DNA of 64,000 nucleotides from contig JAIUOB010000002.1 in NCBI GenBank assembly GCA_020161135.1, positions 930,001 through 994,000 of the forward strand. The letters are read 5' to 3'. This document shows positions 35,423 to 44,423 of this stretch, piece by piece (position 1 is the first letter of the stretch; each line of letters begins with the position of its first letter). Source of the stretch: Gemmatimonadota bacterium (GTDB taxonomy: Bacteria > Gemmatimonadota > Gemmatimonadetes > Gemmatimonadales > Gemmatimonadaceae). The position numbers were made by a program, and so were the translations under genes. Below the pieces are notes generated by a model that did not search any database, was not told the DNA's origin, and was given only the letters and a program-made list of their open reading frames with translations.

Positions 35423-35654
35423 GTCCCCAGCACTCCACACGGCACACCCCGTCATCCACAGCCGCGGCACCCCGGTCTGTGCACGGGCGGGGATTCCCCC
35501 GCCAATCCCACAGGCAGTTCACATCAGGGGACATGGCGAAAGTGCTTTCCATCTCGTAGTTTGCGGCGTTTCTCAACAAGCCCACATACACTGCTACTAC
35601 TGCTGGTTTTTTCTCTAGACCTGCTGTAAAAGCAGCCCTTCCACAATTCCGGGC
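35423..35654. other. dnaA-dnaN intergenic region, candidate oriC
   Basis: This 232-bp gap is markedly less GC-rich than its surroundings toward its right half. It contains a near DnaA box TCATCCACA (35452-35460), weaker CCACA-type sites, a run CTGCTACTACTGCTGG near 35591-35606 that resembles a DnaA-trio element next to an oligo-T tract, and a small inverted repeat CTGCT-GTAAA-AGCAG (35621-35635). Together with the perfect box upstream of dnaA this suggests the replication origin, possibly bipartite. Functional proof is absent and box density is low. Confidence 0.45.
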
Positions 35655-36767
35655 ATGAAGTTCACCATCTCGCGCGAGAAGCTGCAGGAAGGTCTTCAGG
35701 CGGTCACCGCTGCGGTGCCGGCCAAGACCACGCTCCCCGTGCTCGCCAATCTCCTGGTCGAGACGACCGAGCGCGGTATCCGCTTCTCGGCCACCGACCT
35801 CGACATCGCGGTCAGCACCGAGGTCAGCGCCGACGTCGAGTCGGGCGGGGCGATCACCATCCCTGCCAAGAAGCTCGGCGAAATCGCGCGGGAACTGCCG
35901 CCGTCGCCGGTCAAGATCGCGGCCAGTGGCGAACAGCGCGTCACGCTCGAATGCGGACGGTCGAAGTTCAAGCTGCTCGGGCTTCCGCGCGACGAGTTCC
36001 CCACCTTCCCGAGCGTGCGCTTCAACGACTCGTGGCGCGTCAAGTCGGGCGAGCTGCAGAAGCTCATCGCCCATACCGCGTTCGCCGTGAGCACCGAGGA
36101 GTCGCGTCCGATCCTCAACGGCGTGCTGTGGGAGCTGCGCGAGTCGCGCATGCGCATGGTGGCCACCAACGGCCATCGCCTCGCCAAGATGGAGCTCGAG
36201 GTCGAGGCCAGCAGCGCGCCGCCGGGCGACCTCATCGTGCCCCCGAAGGCGCTCGAGCAGATCCGCCGCCTGTTCCCGGCCGAAGAGGAGCTCGAGATCG
36301 CGCGCGGCGACAATCATCTGGGCTTCCGCTCGCCGTTCACCTCGGTGTTCACGCGCCTGGTCGAAGGCCCGTACCCGAACTACGAGCAGGTCATCCCGAA
36401 GGACAACGACCGCAGCTGCCTGGCCGACAAGGCGGCGCTCACGAGCGCGCTCAAGCGCATGAGCGTCATCGCGTCCGACCAGACGCATCGCATCAAGATG
36501 TCCTTCAACACGGGGATGCTGAAGTTCAGCGTCACCACCCCCGACCTGGGTGAAGCGAGCGACGAGCTGCCGGTGAACTACAACGGCGACCAGCTCGACA
36601 TCGGCTTCAACGCCACCTACCTGCTCGAGATCCTGCGCTTCATGCCCACCGAGCAGGTGAAGCTGACGTTCAAGGCGCCGGAGCGCGCGGCGACCATCGA
36701 GCCGGAAGGGTGGGATGACAACGCGAAGTACCTCTGCCTGGTCATGCCGCTCCGCCTGATGGATTGA
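35655..36767 (+). CDS. dnaN: DNA polymerase III beta subunit (sliding clamp)
   Basis: The product has 370 residues, normal for the family. MKFTISREKLQEGLQAVTAAV starts domain I; TLPVLANLLVETT and VEGPYPNYEQVIP mark the repeated clamp fold, and the C-terminus ends NAKYLCLVMPLRLMD with the protein-binding pocket residues. It forms the dimeric ring that tethers the polymerase to DNA. Confidence 0.99.
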   Translation: MKFTISREKLQEGLQAVTAAVPAKTTLPVLANLLVETTERGIRFSATDLDIAVSTEVSADVESGGAITIPAKKLGEIARELPPSPVKIAASGEQRVTLECGRSKFKLLGLPRDEFPTFPSVRFNDSWRVKSGELQKLIAHTAFAVSTEESRPILNGVLWELRESRMRMVATNGHRLAKMELEVEASSAPPGDLIVPPKALEQIRRLFPAEEELEIARGDNHLGFRSPFTSVFTRLVEGPYPNYEQVIPKDNDRSCLADKAALTSALKRMSVIASDQTHRIKMSFNTGMLKFSVTTPDLGEASDELPVNYNGDQLDIGFNATYLLEILRFMPTEQVKLTFKAPERAATIEPEGWDDNAKYLCLVMPLRLMD

Positions 36768-36786
36768 GCATGGCGGCGCGCGCTGC

Positions 36787-36816
36787 ACGCCGACCGGTGT
36801 CGATCCCGGTCGGCGT
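36787..36816. terminator. Bidirectional hairpin between dnaN and the convergent lipoprotein gene
   Basis: ACGCCGACCGG (36787-36797) and CCGGTCGGCGT (36806-36816) pair perfectly around an 8-nt loop. It ends 2 bp before the lipoprotein gene stop, so it can serve both converging genes. No U-tract follows. Confidence 0.6.
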
Positions 36817-36818
36817 GA

Positions 36819-37814
36819 TCAGCGCCGCACACGCTCCGCATGGAGCGTGCGCTGCTGCACCACCTGCTGGGTGCGCGCCGCCGCCGCCGGTACGCGATCG
36901 GTGAGGAGCAGCGTCAGGGTGCTCGTGTCATCGAGCGTCTCGATCGCGCCGTCACGCACCCGCAGGCGCACCCGCTGCGTCCCGCTGCCGGAGCCGCTCA
37001 CTTCGAGCGCCTGAAAGGGCGAGCCGCCCTTGCCGTCGACGCGCTGCTGCGTGGTGCGCACCAGTGTGGCCACCTCGTCGTCGAAGCCCTCGAGCGTCGA
37101 GAGGGTGGTGGTGTGGACCGCCATGGGGACCCCGCTGCGACAGACCAGGGCGACGCTGCTGTCGCGCCACTGCGCGCCCACGACCATGCCGTCGGGGATG
37201 CGGAGCAGCAGTTCGCGCGCGAGCTGCGCGGCCGCCGCTTCCACGCGATCGCATTCGTTGGTGAGTGGCGGACGCGTGACCACCCGCGCAAACGCACTAT
37301 CGAGGGTGGCGTCGAGCAGCACGAGGGTGGGTGCGGCATCGCGCGCCGCGGCGGACGGCGCGCTGCCGGCACGTGCGCGGCCCGTATCGAGCGTGCTGCG
37401 CACCACGAACGAGTCCACCTGTCCCGTGGCACGCAGGCCGCCCGTGGGGGTGCGCGTGGCCGTCCAGTTCACGAGCGCCTGCGTGCTGGTGCGCTGCTCG
37501 GCGGGTTGTGCCCCACTTGCGGGTGCCCCGCTCGCCGAGACGCGCAGCACGGCGCTGTTGGTGACGCGCCACGTGAGCGAGCCGGTGGTGGCCGGCAGCA
37601 TGAGTGCACGCACCGCAGGCCGCGGCACGGCGCTGTCGGTTACGACCGGTGCCGCGGGGCTGGGTGGTGCGGGTGCGATGCGACCACCCGCACAGGCGGC
37701 GAGCAGCGCACCGCCGAGCGCCCAGGCGAGCACAGGCATGGCCGCGAGCGCCTGAGGCATCGGTGGCAGCCCGCGTGACAAGCGCCGAGCACGTCGGTGG
37801 GGCGTGAAGGGCAT
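36819..37814 (-). CDS. Hypothetical lipoprotein
   Basis: The product is about 331 residues. A basic N-terminus and hydrophobic core end in the lipobox LLAACAGG. The mature part has a Pro/Ala-rich stretch, then a mostly beta-type domain with LTWRVTNSAVLRVSASG, TPTGGLRATGQVDSFVV and VQQRTLHAERVRR at the end. I recognise no family. ATG 37814 keeps the Arg-rich n-region; ATG 37760 also gives a lipobox with a shorter n-region. It lies 24 bp downstream of the rnpB RNA on the same strand. Confidence 0.65.
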   Translation of the reverse strand: MPFTPHRRARRLSRGLPPMPQALAAMPVLAWALGGALLAACAGGRIAPAPPSPAAPVVTDSAVPRPAVRALMLPATTGSLTWRVTNSAVLRVSASGAPASGAQPAEQRTSTQALVNWTATRTPTGGLRATGQVDSFVVRSTLDTGRARAGSAPSAAARDAAPTLVLLDATLDSAFARVVTRPPLTNECDRVEAAAAQLARELLLRIPDGMVVGAQWRDSSVALVCRSGVPMAVHTTTLSTLEGFDDEVATLVRTTQQRVDGKGGSPFQALEVSGSGSGTQRVRLRVRDGAIETLDDTSTLTLLLTDRVPAAAARTQQVVQQRTLHAERVRR

Positions 37815-37838
37815 GCGGGGAGGAAAAGGACGGGCGAG

Positions 37839-38282
37839 CACACGGTTGGCACCGGCCTGTAAGCCGGGTTCTGTCGATACACTCGCGTGCATCGGACGGT
37901 CATTCCTCTCGGCGTGCAGTCGCCCGCACGCTCCAGCAGCCTACCCGCGGTTCGCCGCCAACGCCGAAGCGCTGACACCGTTGTTCGAGACGGGCCGTCT
38001 CTCACCGCCTATTTGGCCTTGCTCCGACCGGGGTTTGCCGAGCCACGGACGTTGCCGCCCGCGCGGTGGGCTCTTACCCCACCCTTTCACCCTTACCGCG
38101 ACGTTGCCGTCACGGCGGTTTGCTTTCTGTTGCACTGTCCGTCACGTACGGCTCGCGCCGTGCGTGCCCAGGCGTTACCTGGCGATCTGCCCTGTGGAGC
38201 CCGGACTTTCCTCGGAACCGGAGCGCGACCACGAGGGTCCGTCCTCCGGCTTCGCGACCGTCCGGCCGGTGCCAACCGTGTG
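37839..38282 (-). ncRNA. rnpB: RNase P RNA (bacterial type A)
   Basis: The minus-strand RNA has a perfect 19-bp terminal helix P1 (38264-38282 with 37839-37857), unusually long. Conserved core elements are in order: GAGGAAAGTCCGGGCTCC near the 5' end, ACAGAAAGCAAACCGCC, GGTAAGGGTGAAAGGGTGG, GGTAAGAGCCCACC, and GACAGAACCCGGCTTACAGG near the 3' end. It is the catalytic RNA that matures tRNA 5' ends with RnpA. Length near 444 nt is normal for type A with its extra helices. Exact ends are inferred from P1. Confidence 0.95.
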
Positions 38283-38287
38283 CCCGA

Positions 38288-38293
38288 AATATA
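38288..38293 (-). promoter_or_regulatory. -10 element for rnpB
   Basis: On the minus strand TATATT lies 6 bp before the predicted RNA 5' end (about 38282). No good -35 hexamer is visible at 16-18 bp upstream. It is the most AT-rich spot in the gap to the divergent AraC-type gene. Confidence 0.5.
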
Positions 38294-38360
38294 GTGCCGC
38301 CCCCGCGAATCCTTGCGGCACGCTGACGCACGAGTGACGAGCGCGTGTACGCTGCGGCCC

Positions 38361-39287
38361 ATGCCTACCTCACCCGCATCCGTGACGCGCGGCACGACCA
38401 CCACGGTGCAGTCGCGCGCCGTCCTCACGTTCGTCACGCCCAGCGAGCAGCATCGCATCGATGCGGCCGGCCAGGGGGTGTTCACCAGCGTGCATCGCGA
38501 TTCGGCGGAGCAACTGCTCAGCGAGCTGCGTACGCGCCCGTACTGTGCGGTGGTGGTGTCGGTGTCGCGCTACCAGCAGCAGCACGCACCCACGGTGGCG
38601 CGTCTCGTGCGCGAGTTTCCCGGCGTGCCGGCGGTCGCGTTGCTCACCGCCAGCGAGGGCCGCGCCACACAGGCCGTGCTCGCACTCGGCCACCACGGCG
38701 TGCGGACGCTGGTGGACGCGCGCGAACCCACCGGATGGCGCGACCTGCGCCAGCTTGTCACCCGCGAAGATCCCGATGCCATCGAGGCACGTGCGCGTGC
38801 GCGGGTGCATGCCCTGCTGCGAGGGGCGCATCCGCACAGCCTCCGGATGTTCGACACGCTGTTCGGTGAGACCACGTTCACCACCGTACGGCAATTTGCG
38901 CGCGCACTGCAGGTGCACTCCACCACGCTCATGTCGCGCTTCTTCCGCGCGGGGTTGCCGCCGGCCAAGCGCTTCGTGTCGTATGCGCGGCTCATGCGGG
39001 CGGCGCGGCTGCTCGAGAGTCCCGGCCTCTCCATCACCCAGGTGGCCTTCCAGCTCGACTTCTCATCACCACAGAGCTTCTCGCGCCACCTGCACGGCGT
39101 GCTGCAGATGGGAGCGCTCGACTTCCGCCGTCAGCACACCGGCGAGACGATGCTCGACCTCTTCAGCGAGACGCTGATCTCGCCCTATCGCGACGCGCTG
39201 CTGCGCTTCGATCCGCTCGCCTCGCCGGCGGCGTGGGCCGTGCCGCTGCGCATGGTCCCGGACGACAGGGCGGGAAACACGCCGTAG
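38361..39287 (+). CDS. AraC-family transcriptional regulator with pseudo-receiver-like N-terminal domain
   Basis: The product is about 308 residues. The N-terminal ~150 residues alternate strands and helices in a receiver-like pattern ([49 protein letters not shown]) but without clear Asp/Lys phosphorylation residues. The C-terminus is an AraC double [29 protein letters not shown] and [25 protein letters not shown] 38361 is chosen over TTG 38313. Its last 103 bp overlap the 3' end of the convergent chemoreceptor gene. Target and signal are unknown. Confidence 0.8.
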   Translation: MPTSPASVTRGTTTTVQSRAVLTFVTPSEQHRIDAAGQGVFTSVHRDSAEQLLSELRTRPYCAVVVSVSRYQQQHAPTVARLVREFPGVPAVALLTASEGRATQAVLALGHHGVRTLVDAREPTGWRDLRQLVTREDPDAIEARARARVHALLRGAHPHSLRMFDTLFGETTFTTVRQFARALQVHSTTLMSRFFRAGLPPAKRFVSYARLMRAARLLESPGLSITQVAFQLDFSSPQSFSRHLHGVLQMGALDFRRQHTGETMLDLFSETLISPYRDALLRFDPLASPAAWAVPLRMVPDDRAGNTP

Positions 39288-41056
39288 TCCTCAGGCCACG
39301 CATCCTCGGCCTGCAATGCAAACGCGTCGGGCGCGTGCCCCCGTGCGGCGGTGCCCGCGTACCGCCCTCCCAGCGGCCCTCCCAGCGGCCCTCCCAGCGG
39401 CCCTCCCAGCGGCCCGGCCTGCGGTCTAGCCTGCGGCATGTCGACGTCCGGCGCGTGCCGCGACACCACCTGCCGCAGCCGTGCCGCCGTCGATCGCAAC
39501 ACCTCGGCGCTGCGTGACAGCTCCTCGATGCTCGCGCGCTGCGCCTGGGCCGCATCGGCGGCAGCGCGGGCACCCTGCGTGGCACGCTGCGCCGTCGCAT
39601 CCAGCGCCTCGAATGCCCCGGCCGCACCCACCGCCAGCCGCGCCTGCTGCTGCGCCAGACCGGCCGCCTCGTCGCCCTGACGCGTGACGCGGCCGATGCC
39701 ATCGACCATCGCCCCCAACGCCCGCGTTGCGTCGCGCGCGATGACACCGGCGCCCTGCACCTCGCTCGCGGTCGCGTCCATGGCCCCCACCGCCGCCGCG
39801 ATGTCGTCGCGCACCCGCTGCACCGTGGCCGCCACCCGCTTGGCCGCCGCCGCACTCTCGGTGGCCAAGGCCCGGATCTCGTCGGCCACCACCGCGAAGC
39901 CCACCCCATCCTCGCCCGCACGCGACGCCTCCATGGCCGCGTTGAGCGCCAGCAGGTTGGTCTGCCGCGCAATGCGCGAGACGGTCGCGATGAACTCGCC
40001 CACCTGCTCCGACGCCGGCGCCAGCGCCCGCACCTGCCGCGCCGCCTCGGTCACATCGTCACCCACCCGCACCAGCGACTGCGCGGCCCGTTCGATGGCC
40101 GATCGGCTCACGCTGGCCGCCTCGTCCAGGGCGTGCGCGTCCGCCGCGGTCACGTCGGCCGTGCGACGCGTGAGGTCGGCCGTGGTGCGCGCGTCGCGCC
40201 CCGCCTGCACCCCCGCCGCCGCCTGCGCCCGCTGCACGGCCAGCGCATCGCGCAACGCATCGGCGTGCGCCGTGACCTCGGTGGCCCGCCGCTGCAGCGC
40301 CCCGGTGGTCGCCACCACCTGCACCGCCACCGCCGCCACCGACTCGGCTTCCTCCTGCACCGTGCCGATGAGCAACGTCAGCTCGTCGAGCATGCGGTTG
40401 AGCCCGCGCTCGAGGTAGCCCAGCTCGTCGTCGTGCCGCGCATCGGCCCGCACGAGCAACTCCCCCCGCTCGACCCGCGCCATACGGTCGCGCGTGCGCC
40501 GGATGCGGCCGATGAGCCGCGACGGCATCTGGATGAGCTGCTGGGACACGAGCACCAGCAAACCGGCCGCCAGGAGCACCTGCGGCCACGCGGCGGCGCT
40601 TTGCGGCCACAGCCACGCATGCCCCGCGCTGGCCGCCAGATAGCCCGCCACGCTGGCCGCGCTGGTCACATAGCCCAGCGCCTTGCCCTGATCGAACGAG
40701 TACGGGACGATGGCCAGCGTGTAGGCCAGCACCAGCACCGGCGAGCCGAAGACCAGCACGACGCTGCTGACGAGGACTGTATCGAACACTGCCACAACAT
40801 ATTTCAGCCACCAACGATACATCGTGGGAGTTCGTGCGACCCACGTCAGCGCCTGATTGAGCGCCAGCGCGCCCGCCAGCATGCCGAACACCACCGTGAG
40901 CGACACCTCGGCCAGCCCGAACTGCAGGGCGGCGAGCAGTGCGACGGCGACGCAGCAGATGCTCCAGAAGCGGCGCCGGCTGGCCACCCGGAAGGTGGCC
41001 AGGTCGCGGGCCCGCTCTTCGTCGTGCTGCGGGATGGGGAAAGGGGCGCTGGACAT
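39185..41056 (-). CDS. Methyl-accepting chemotaxis-type receptor with multi-helix membrane domain
   Basis: The product has 623 residues. Six hydrophobic helices (about residues 30-190) form the input domain with no large periplasmic sensor. A HAMP-like segment follows ([25 protein letters not shown]), then a long coiled coil. The hairpin tip has the conserved signal [20 protein letters not shown] and [16 protein letters not shown]. It therefore probably senses membrane or intracellular state and signals to CheA/CheW, none of which are in the window. The C-terminal tail contains four G-G-P-L units from a 12-bp repeat and is overlapped by the AraC-type gene on the other strand. Confidence 0.92.
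   Translation of the reverse strand: MSSAPFPIPQHDEERARDLATFRVASRRRFWSICCVAVALLAALQFGLAEVSLTVVFGMLAGALALNQALTWVARTPTMYRWWLKYVVAVFDTVLVSSVVLVFGSPVLVLAYTLAIVPYSFDQGKALGYVTSAASVAGYLAASAGHAWLWPQSAAAWPQVLLAAGLLVLVSQQLIQMPSRLIGRIRRTRDRMARVERGELLVRADARHDDELGYLERGLNRMLDELTLLIGTVQEEAESVAAVAVQVVATTGALQRRATEVTAHADALRDALAVQRAQAAAGVQAGRDARTTADLTRRTADVTAADAHALDEAASVSRSAIERAAQSLVRVGDDVTEAARQVRALAPASEQVGEFIATVSRIARQTNLLALNAAMEASRAGEDGVGFAVVADEIRALATESAAAAKRVAATVQRVRDDIAAAVGAMDATASEVQGAGVIARDATRALGAMVDGIGRVTRQGDEAAGLAQQQARLAVGAAGAFEALDATAQRATQGARAAADAAQAQRASIEELSRSAEVLRSTAARLRQVVSRHAPDVDMPQARPQAGPLGGPLGGPLGGPLGGRYAGTAARGHAPDAFALQAEDAWPEDYGVFPALSSGTMRSGTAHAAGEASGSKRSSASR
39364..39412. repeat. 12-bp tandem repeat in the chemoreceptor tail
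   Basis: About four copies of CCCTCCCAGCGG encode (GGPL)n on the minus strand near the receptor C-terminus. The unit preserves frame. Confidence 0.85.
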
Positions 41057-41076
41057 GCTACCCGGAGACGCACGAC

Positions 41077-41106
41077 GCCCCCCGGACGTCTCGCGTCCGG
41101 GGGGCG
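41077..41106 (-). terminator. Strong GC hairpin after pyrE
   Basis: Arms CGCCCCCCGGACG and CGTCCGGGGGCG pair with one bulged C around TCTCG. It lies between the pyrE stop (41146) and the chemoreceptor start (41056), both minus strand. No U-tract is present. Confidence 0.65.
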
Positions 41107-41145
41107 GGGATCCAGAGGTGCGCTCAGGTCGCGGTCAGGACGCGA

Positions 41146-41730
41146 TCAGGCGCCGCCGATGAGCGGGAGCAGGTCGGCGGCGGTGGCGAGGGGGAGCACC
41201 TCGAGTCCGGCCGCCTCGAGCGCCTCGCGCCCCCCTTCCTGCCGGTCGACGAGGGCGAGGACCCCAAGCACCGTGCCGCCGGCGTGGCGCACGGCATCGA
41301 CCGCCTTGAGGGCAGAGCCGCCGGTGGTGATGACGTCTTCCACCACGACCACCCGGTCGCCCTCGCGGAACGGCCCCTCGATGAGTTTGCCGGTGCCGTG
41401 CTGCTTTGGCTCCTTCCGGACGGTAAAGGCCCGAACCATCGGCTCGTTCGCCCCCGACTCGGCGGCCAGGGCGCTGGCGTGCGCGATGGCGTAGGCGATC
41501 GGGTCGGCGCCCAGAGTGAGTCCGCCGACGGCGTCGACCGTCCAGCCGGTGGCGCGGAGCCGCGCGAGGCCGGCGCGGCCGATGAGGAGCTGTCCGTCGG
41601 GGCTCATGGCCGTGAGGCGGCAGTCGACGTAGAGGTTCGACCGGCGGCCTGAGGCCAGCACGAAATCGCCCCGCTTTGCCGATCGCTCGGCCAGCAGGGC
41701 GACGAGACGCGCGATGGTGGAGTCGTTCAC
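41146..41730 (-). CDS. pyrE: Orotate phosphoribosyltransferase
   Basis: The product has 194 residues. It joins orotate and PRPP to form OMP in pyrimidine synthesis. Diagnostic segments are GDFVLASGRRSNLYVDCR, GGLTLGADPIA, VRKEPKQHGTG and the PRPP loop VVVVEDVITTGGSALKAV. The start is GTG 41730, which overlaps the kinase stop as GTGA, so it is translated with the kinase. Confidence 0.96.
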   Translation of the reverse strand: MNDSTIARLVALLAERSAKRGDFVLASGRRSNLYVDCRLTAMSPDGQLLIGRAGLARLRATGWTVDAVGGLTLGADPIAYAIAHASALAAESGANEPMVRAFTVRKEPKQHGTGKLIEGPFREGDRVVVVEDVITTGGSALKAVDAVRHAGGTVLGVLALVDRQEGGREALEAAGLEVLPLATAADLLPLIGGA

Positions 41731-42698
41731 CGCTTGAACAGGCCCTTCATCTTGCCGAAGAATCCGCCGCCGCTGTCGTCGTCCTGGGCGGGCGATGCCG
41801 GCGGGGTGGGGGCGGGGACGGCACCCGTGGCGGAGGCGGGGGTGACGAGCGTCCCGGCGGTGGCCGCGTCGAACGCCTGGGCGAAGGCCTCGACCGAGGG
41901 GTAGCGCTCGGCCGGCTGCTTGGAGAGCGCCTTCATGACGACCATCTCGACGGCCGCCGGGAAGGTGAGCGTGGGCTTGGCCTTGTTGAGCGCGACCGGC
42001 GGCTGCGTGAGGAGCTGCGAGAACAGCTCGCGCGGCGACTTGCCCGTGTACGGCAGGGTGCCGGTGAGCAGGTAGTACGCGATGGTCGCCAGCGAGTACT
42101 GGTCGGCCGCGGGGCCGACGAGCTCGCCGGAGAGGGCTTCGGGGGCCACGTACATGAGCGTGCCCACGAAGAATCCGGCGCGGGTGAGGCGCTGGTCGGG
42201 GGCGGCGTCGGTGTCGGCGGCGATGCCGAAGTCGAGGAGCTTCACCTGTCGCGTGGCCGGATCGTACATGACGTTCTCCGGCTTCAGGTCGCGGTGGACG
42301 ATGCCCACGTTGTGCGCGGCCTGCACGGCGCTGCAGATCTGCGTCATGATCAGCGCGACGTCGCGCATCGGCAGCGGGCCGGCCTTGTCCGCGAACTTGT
42401 CGAGGATCTCGCCGCCTGCCCACTCGATGGCCAGGTAGTACCGATCGGAGTCGGACTGCCCGTAGTCTAGGGTGCGCACGATGTTCGGGTGTTCCACCCG
42501 AGCACCGAACTGCGCCTCACGCAGGAACCGCTGGACCGCGGTCTTGTCATGCTGGAGCTTTTCGCGCAGCACCTTGAGCGCCACGGTGCCGTGCTGAGCG
42601 TGCTCAGCGCGAAACACCGTCGAGGTGCCGCCTTCTCCCACTTTTCCGCGAACCGTATATCCGGCCAGCGTCGTCCCGACTAGCGTCTCGATAGGCAC
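41727..42698 (-). CDS. Serine/threonine protein kinase (Hanks type, soluble)
   Basis: The product is about 323 residues. Kinase motifs are complete: GEGGTSTVFRAEH (P-loop), VALKVL (catalytic Lys), HRDLKPENVMYD, LLDFGIAADTD (DFG), and APEALSGELVGPAADQYSL. After the domain a Pro/Ala linker ends in GGGFFGKMKGLFKR, a basic amphipathic tail that might touch membrane. There is no transmembrane helix or PASTA domain. GTG 42698 is preferred because it gives the normal distance to the glycine loop; no Shine-Dalgarno is seen. The 4-bp overlap with pyrE suggests one transcript. Confidence 0.93.
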   Translation of the reverse strand: MPIETLVGTTLAGYTVRGKVGEGGTSTVFRAEHAQHGTVALKVLREKLQHDKTAVQRFLREAQFGARVEHPNIVRTLDYGQSDSDRYYLAIEWAGGEILDKFADKAGPLPMRDVALIMTQICSAVQAAHNVGIVHRDLKPENVMYDPATRQVKLLDFGIAADTDAAPDQRLTRAGFFVGTLMYVAPEALSGELVGPAADQYSLATIAYYLLTGTLPYTGKSPRELFSQLLTQPPVALNKAKPTLTFPAAVEMVVMKALSKQPAERYPSVEAFAQAFDAATAGTLVTPASATGAVPAPTPPASPAQDDDSGGGFFGKMKGLFKR

Positions 42699-42869
42699 GG
42701 GGCGAACGTAACGCCGACCGACAGTGGCAGCAAGGCAGCGCACGACCCGTGCAGCGGCTTGGCGTGTCACATGTGCAACGCGTGCGCATGCGGGCGAGCT
42801 CGCTCCACATGACCCCGGCGACAGTGCACGTCATGCGCGTCGGCACCTTCCACCAGCAGGGATGGTAAC

Positions 42870-44357
42870 ATGCGTGTGCGAACGCACCGTGCAGGCTCGA
42901 ATGCGCCCCGTGGCGCTCACCCCCGTGTTGGTCGTGTCATGCGTGCCATGGCACGCGATGTCACGCGCGGCGCGGTGGTGTTGGCGGCCGCGAGTGTGGC
43001 GCTGGGCGGATGCGCGAGCGCGCCGGCGGCGGGGGCGGGGGCAGGCGGACGCCCTGGCGGTCCTGGTGGGCCCGGTGGTCCGGGGGCGGCCGGTCAGCCT
43101 CCCCAGCCGAGTGAGATGCAGCGCGTCTATCGCTCCATGGGGCTCATCGCCGGCGCCGGCGGCATGCCCTTCGTGGCCAGCGTGAGTTTCCTGCGCACGA
43201 CGCCCGCCGACAGTACGCTAATGCTGGTCGCCGTATCGCTGCCGTCGCGGGTGCTGGGGTTCCAGCGCGAGGGCGACCGGTACGCCGCCACCTACTCTGC
43301 CCGGGTACAGCTCCGTCGCGGACAGGCGATCGTGCGCACCGTCGAGGCGACCGAGACGGTTCGGGTGCCAACCTTCCGGGAGACCGCGCGGACCGACGAG
43401 AGCGTCATCTGGCAGCAGTTCGTGCGGCTCGCGCCGGGGCGCTACACCATGACGGTGGGGGTGCGCGACGAGGGGAGCACGCGGTCGTCGGTGGAGGAGG
43501 TGGCGCTCGAGGTGCCGCGCCTGACGCCCGGGGGGCTGGGCACGCCGCTGCCCGTGTACGAAGCCATACCCCGCCTGGCGCTGGATTCGCTGCCCCGCAT
43601 CCTGGCGCGTCCGCGCTCGTCGGTGGTGTTCGGGCAGGACAGCGTCTTCCCGGTGTATCTCGATGCCGTGGGCGCCGACACCCCGAGTGAGGTGCAGGTG
43701 CGCGTGCTGGCCGAGGGGGATGTGGTGACCTGGGACAGCCGGGTGTCGCTGCCGACCCGGGGTGGGTCGCACAGCACGACGCTGGCGGTGCCGGTCGAGC
43801 GGCTGGGGATCGGCATCAACACGGTGCAGGTGTCGGCGCCGGGGCGCGCCGACACGGTGCGCACGCGGGTGCTGGTGAGCCTGGGCGACGACCTGCCGAT
43901 CGCCACCTTCGAGGAGATGGTGGGCTACCTGCGCTACTACGCGCTGCCCGAGCGGCTCAAGCCGTTGCGGGACGCCGCGCCGGCCGACCGGGGTTCGGTG
44001 TGGTCGGCCTTCCTCAAGGAGACCGACCCGGTGCCGGCCACGGCCGAGCACGAGGGGCTGCGAGACTACTTCGCACGCATTCGCCAGGCCAACCTGCGCT
44101 ACCGTGACGAGGGGCTTATGGGGTGGCAGACCGATCGCGGCATCGCGTTCGTGGCGCTGGGCGACCCGGACAACGTGCTCGACACGGGGCTCAACGACCC
44201 CAACGCACGCGTGCGGCAGCAGGTGTGGGAATACCGCGACCTGCGGCTGCAGTTGATCTTCGTCGACCAGACGGGGTTCGGGCGGTGGCGGCTCTCGACG
44301 CAGCAGCGGACCGAGCTGGACAACGCGATCCGGCGGAAGCTGAGCGCGTCGCGGTAA
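42870..44357 (+). CDS. GWxTD-domain lipoprotein
   Basis: The product is about 495 residues from ATG 42870, which has AGGGA 7 bp upstream. ATG 42939 would give a shorter, more usual signal peptide. The lipobox is ALGGCAS, followed by a Gly/Pro-rich spacer. The middle is beta-rich (VQLRRGQAIVRTVEATETV, RYTMTVGVRDEGST). The C-terminal domain has YRDEGLMGWQTDRGIAFVALGDPDNVLD, the GWxTD motif, then VWEYRDLRLQLIFVDQTGFG. GWxTD proteins occur in Gemmatimonadota, Acidobacteriota and Bacteroidota; their role is not established. Confidence 0.88.
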   Translation: MRVRTHRAGSNAPRGAHPRVGRVMRAMARDVTRGAVVLAAASVALGGCASAPAAGAGAGGRPGGPGGPGGPGAAGQPPQPSEMQRVYRSMGLIAGAGGMPFVASVSFLRTTPADSTLMLVAVSLPSRVLGFQREGDRYAATYSARVQLRRGQAIVRTVEATETVRVPTFRETARTDESVIWQQFVRLAPGRYTMTVGVRDEGSTRSSVEEVALEVPRLTPGGLGTPLPVYEAIPRLALDSLPRILARPRSSVVFGQDSVFPVYLDAVGADTPSEVQVRVLAEGDVVTWDSRVSLPTRGGSHSTTLAVPVERLGIGINTVQVSAPGRADTVRTRVLVSLGDDLPIATFEEMVGYLRYYALPERLKPLRDAAPADRGSVWSAFLKETDPVPATAEHEGLRDYFARIRQANLRYRDEGLMGWQTDRGIAFVALGDPDNVLDTGLNDPNARVRQQVWEYRDLRLQLIFVDQTGFGRWRLSTQQRTELDNAIRRKLSASR

Positions 44358-44362
44358 CCGCC

Positions 44363-44379
44363 CGGCGCCGGCGGCGCCG
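44363..44379 (+). terminator. Short GC hairpin after the GWxTD gene
   Basis: CGGCGCC and GGCGCCG pair around a 3-nt loop, 6 bp after the stop codon. No U-tract. Weak candidate. Confidence 0.35.
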
Positions 44380-44423
44380 CGCTTGGGTGGCCGGGGTCGT
44401 GGCGCGGTGTCCAGATTCCCGGG

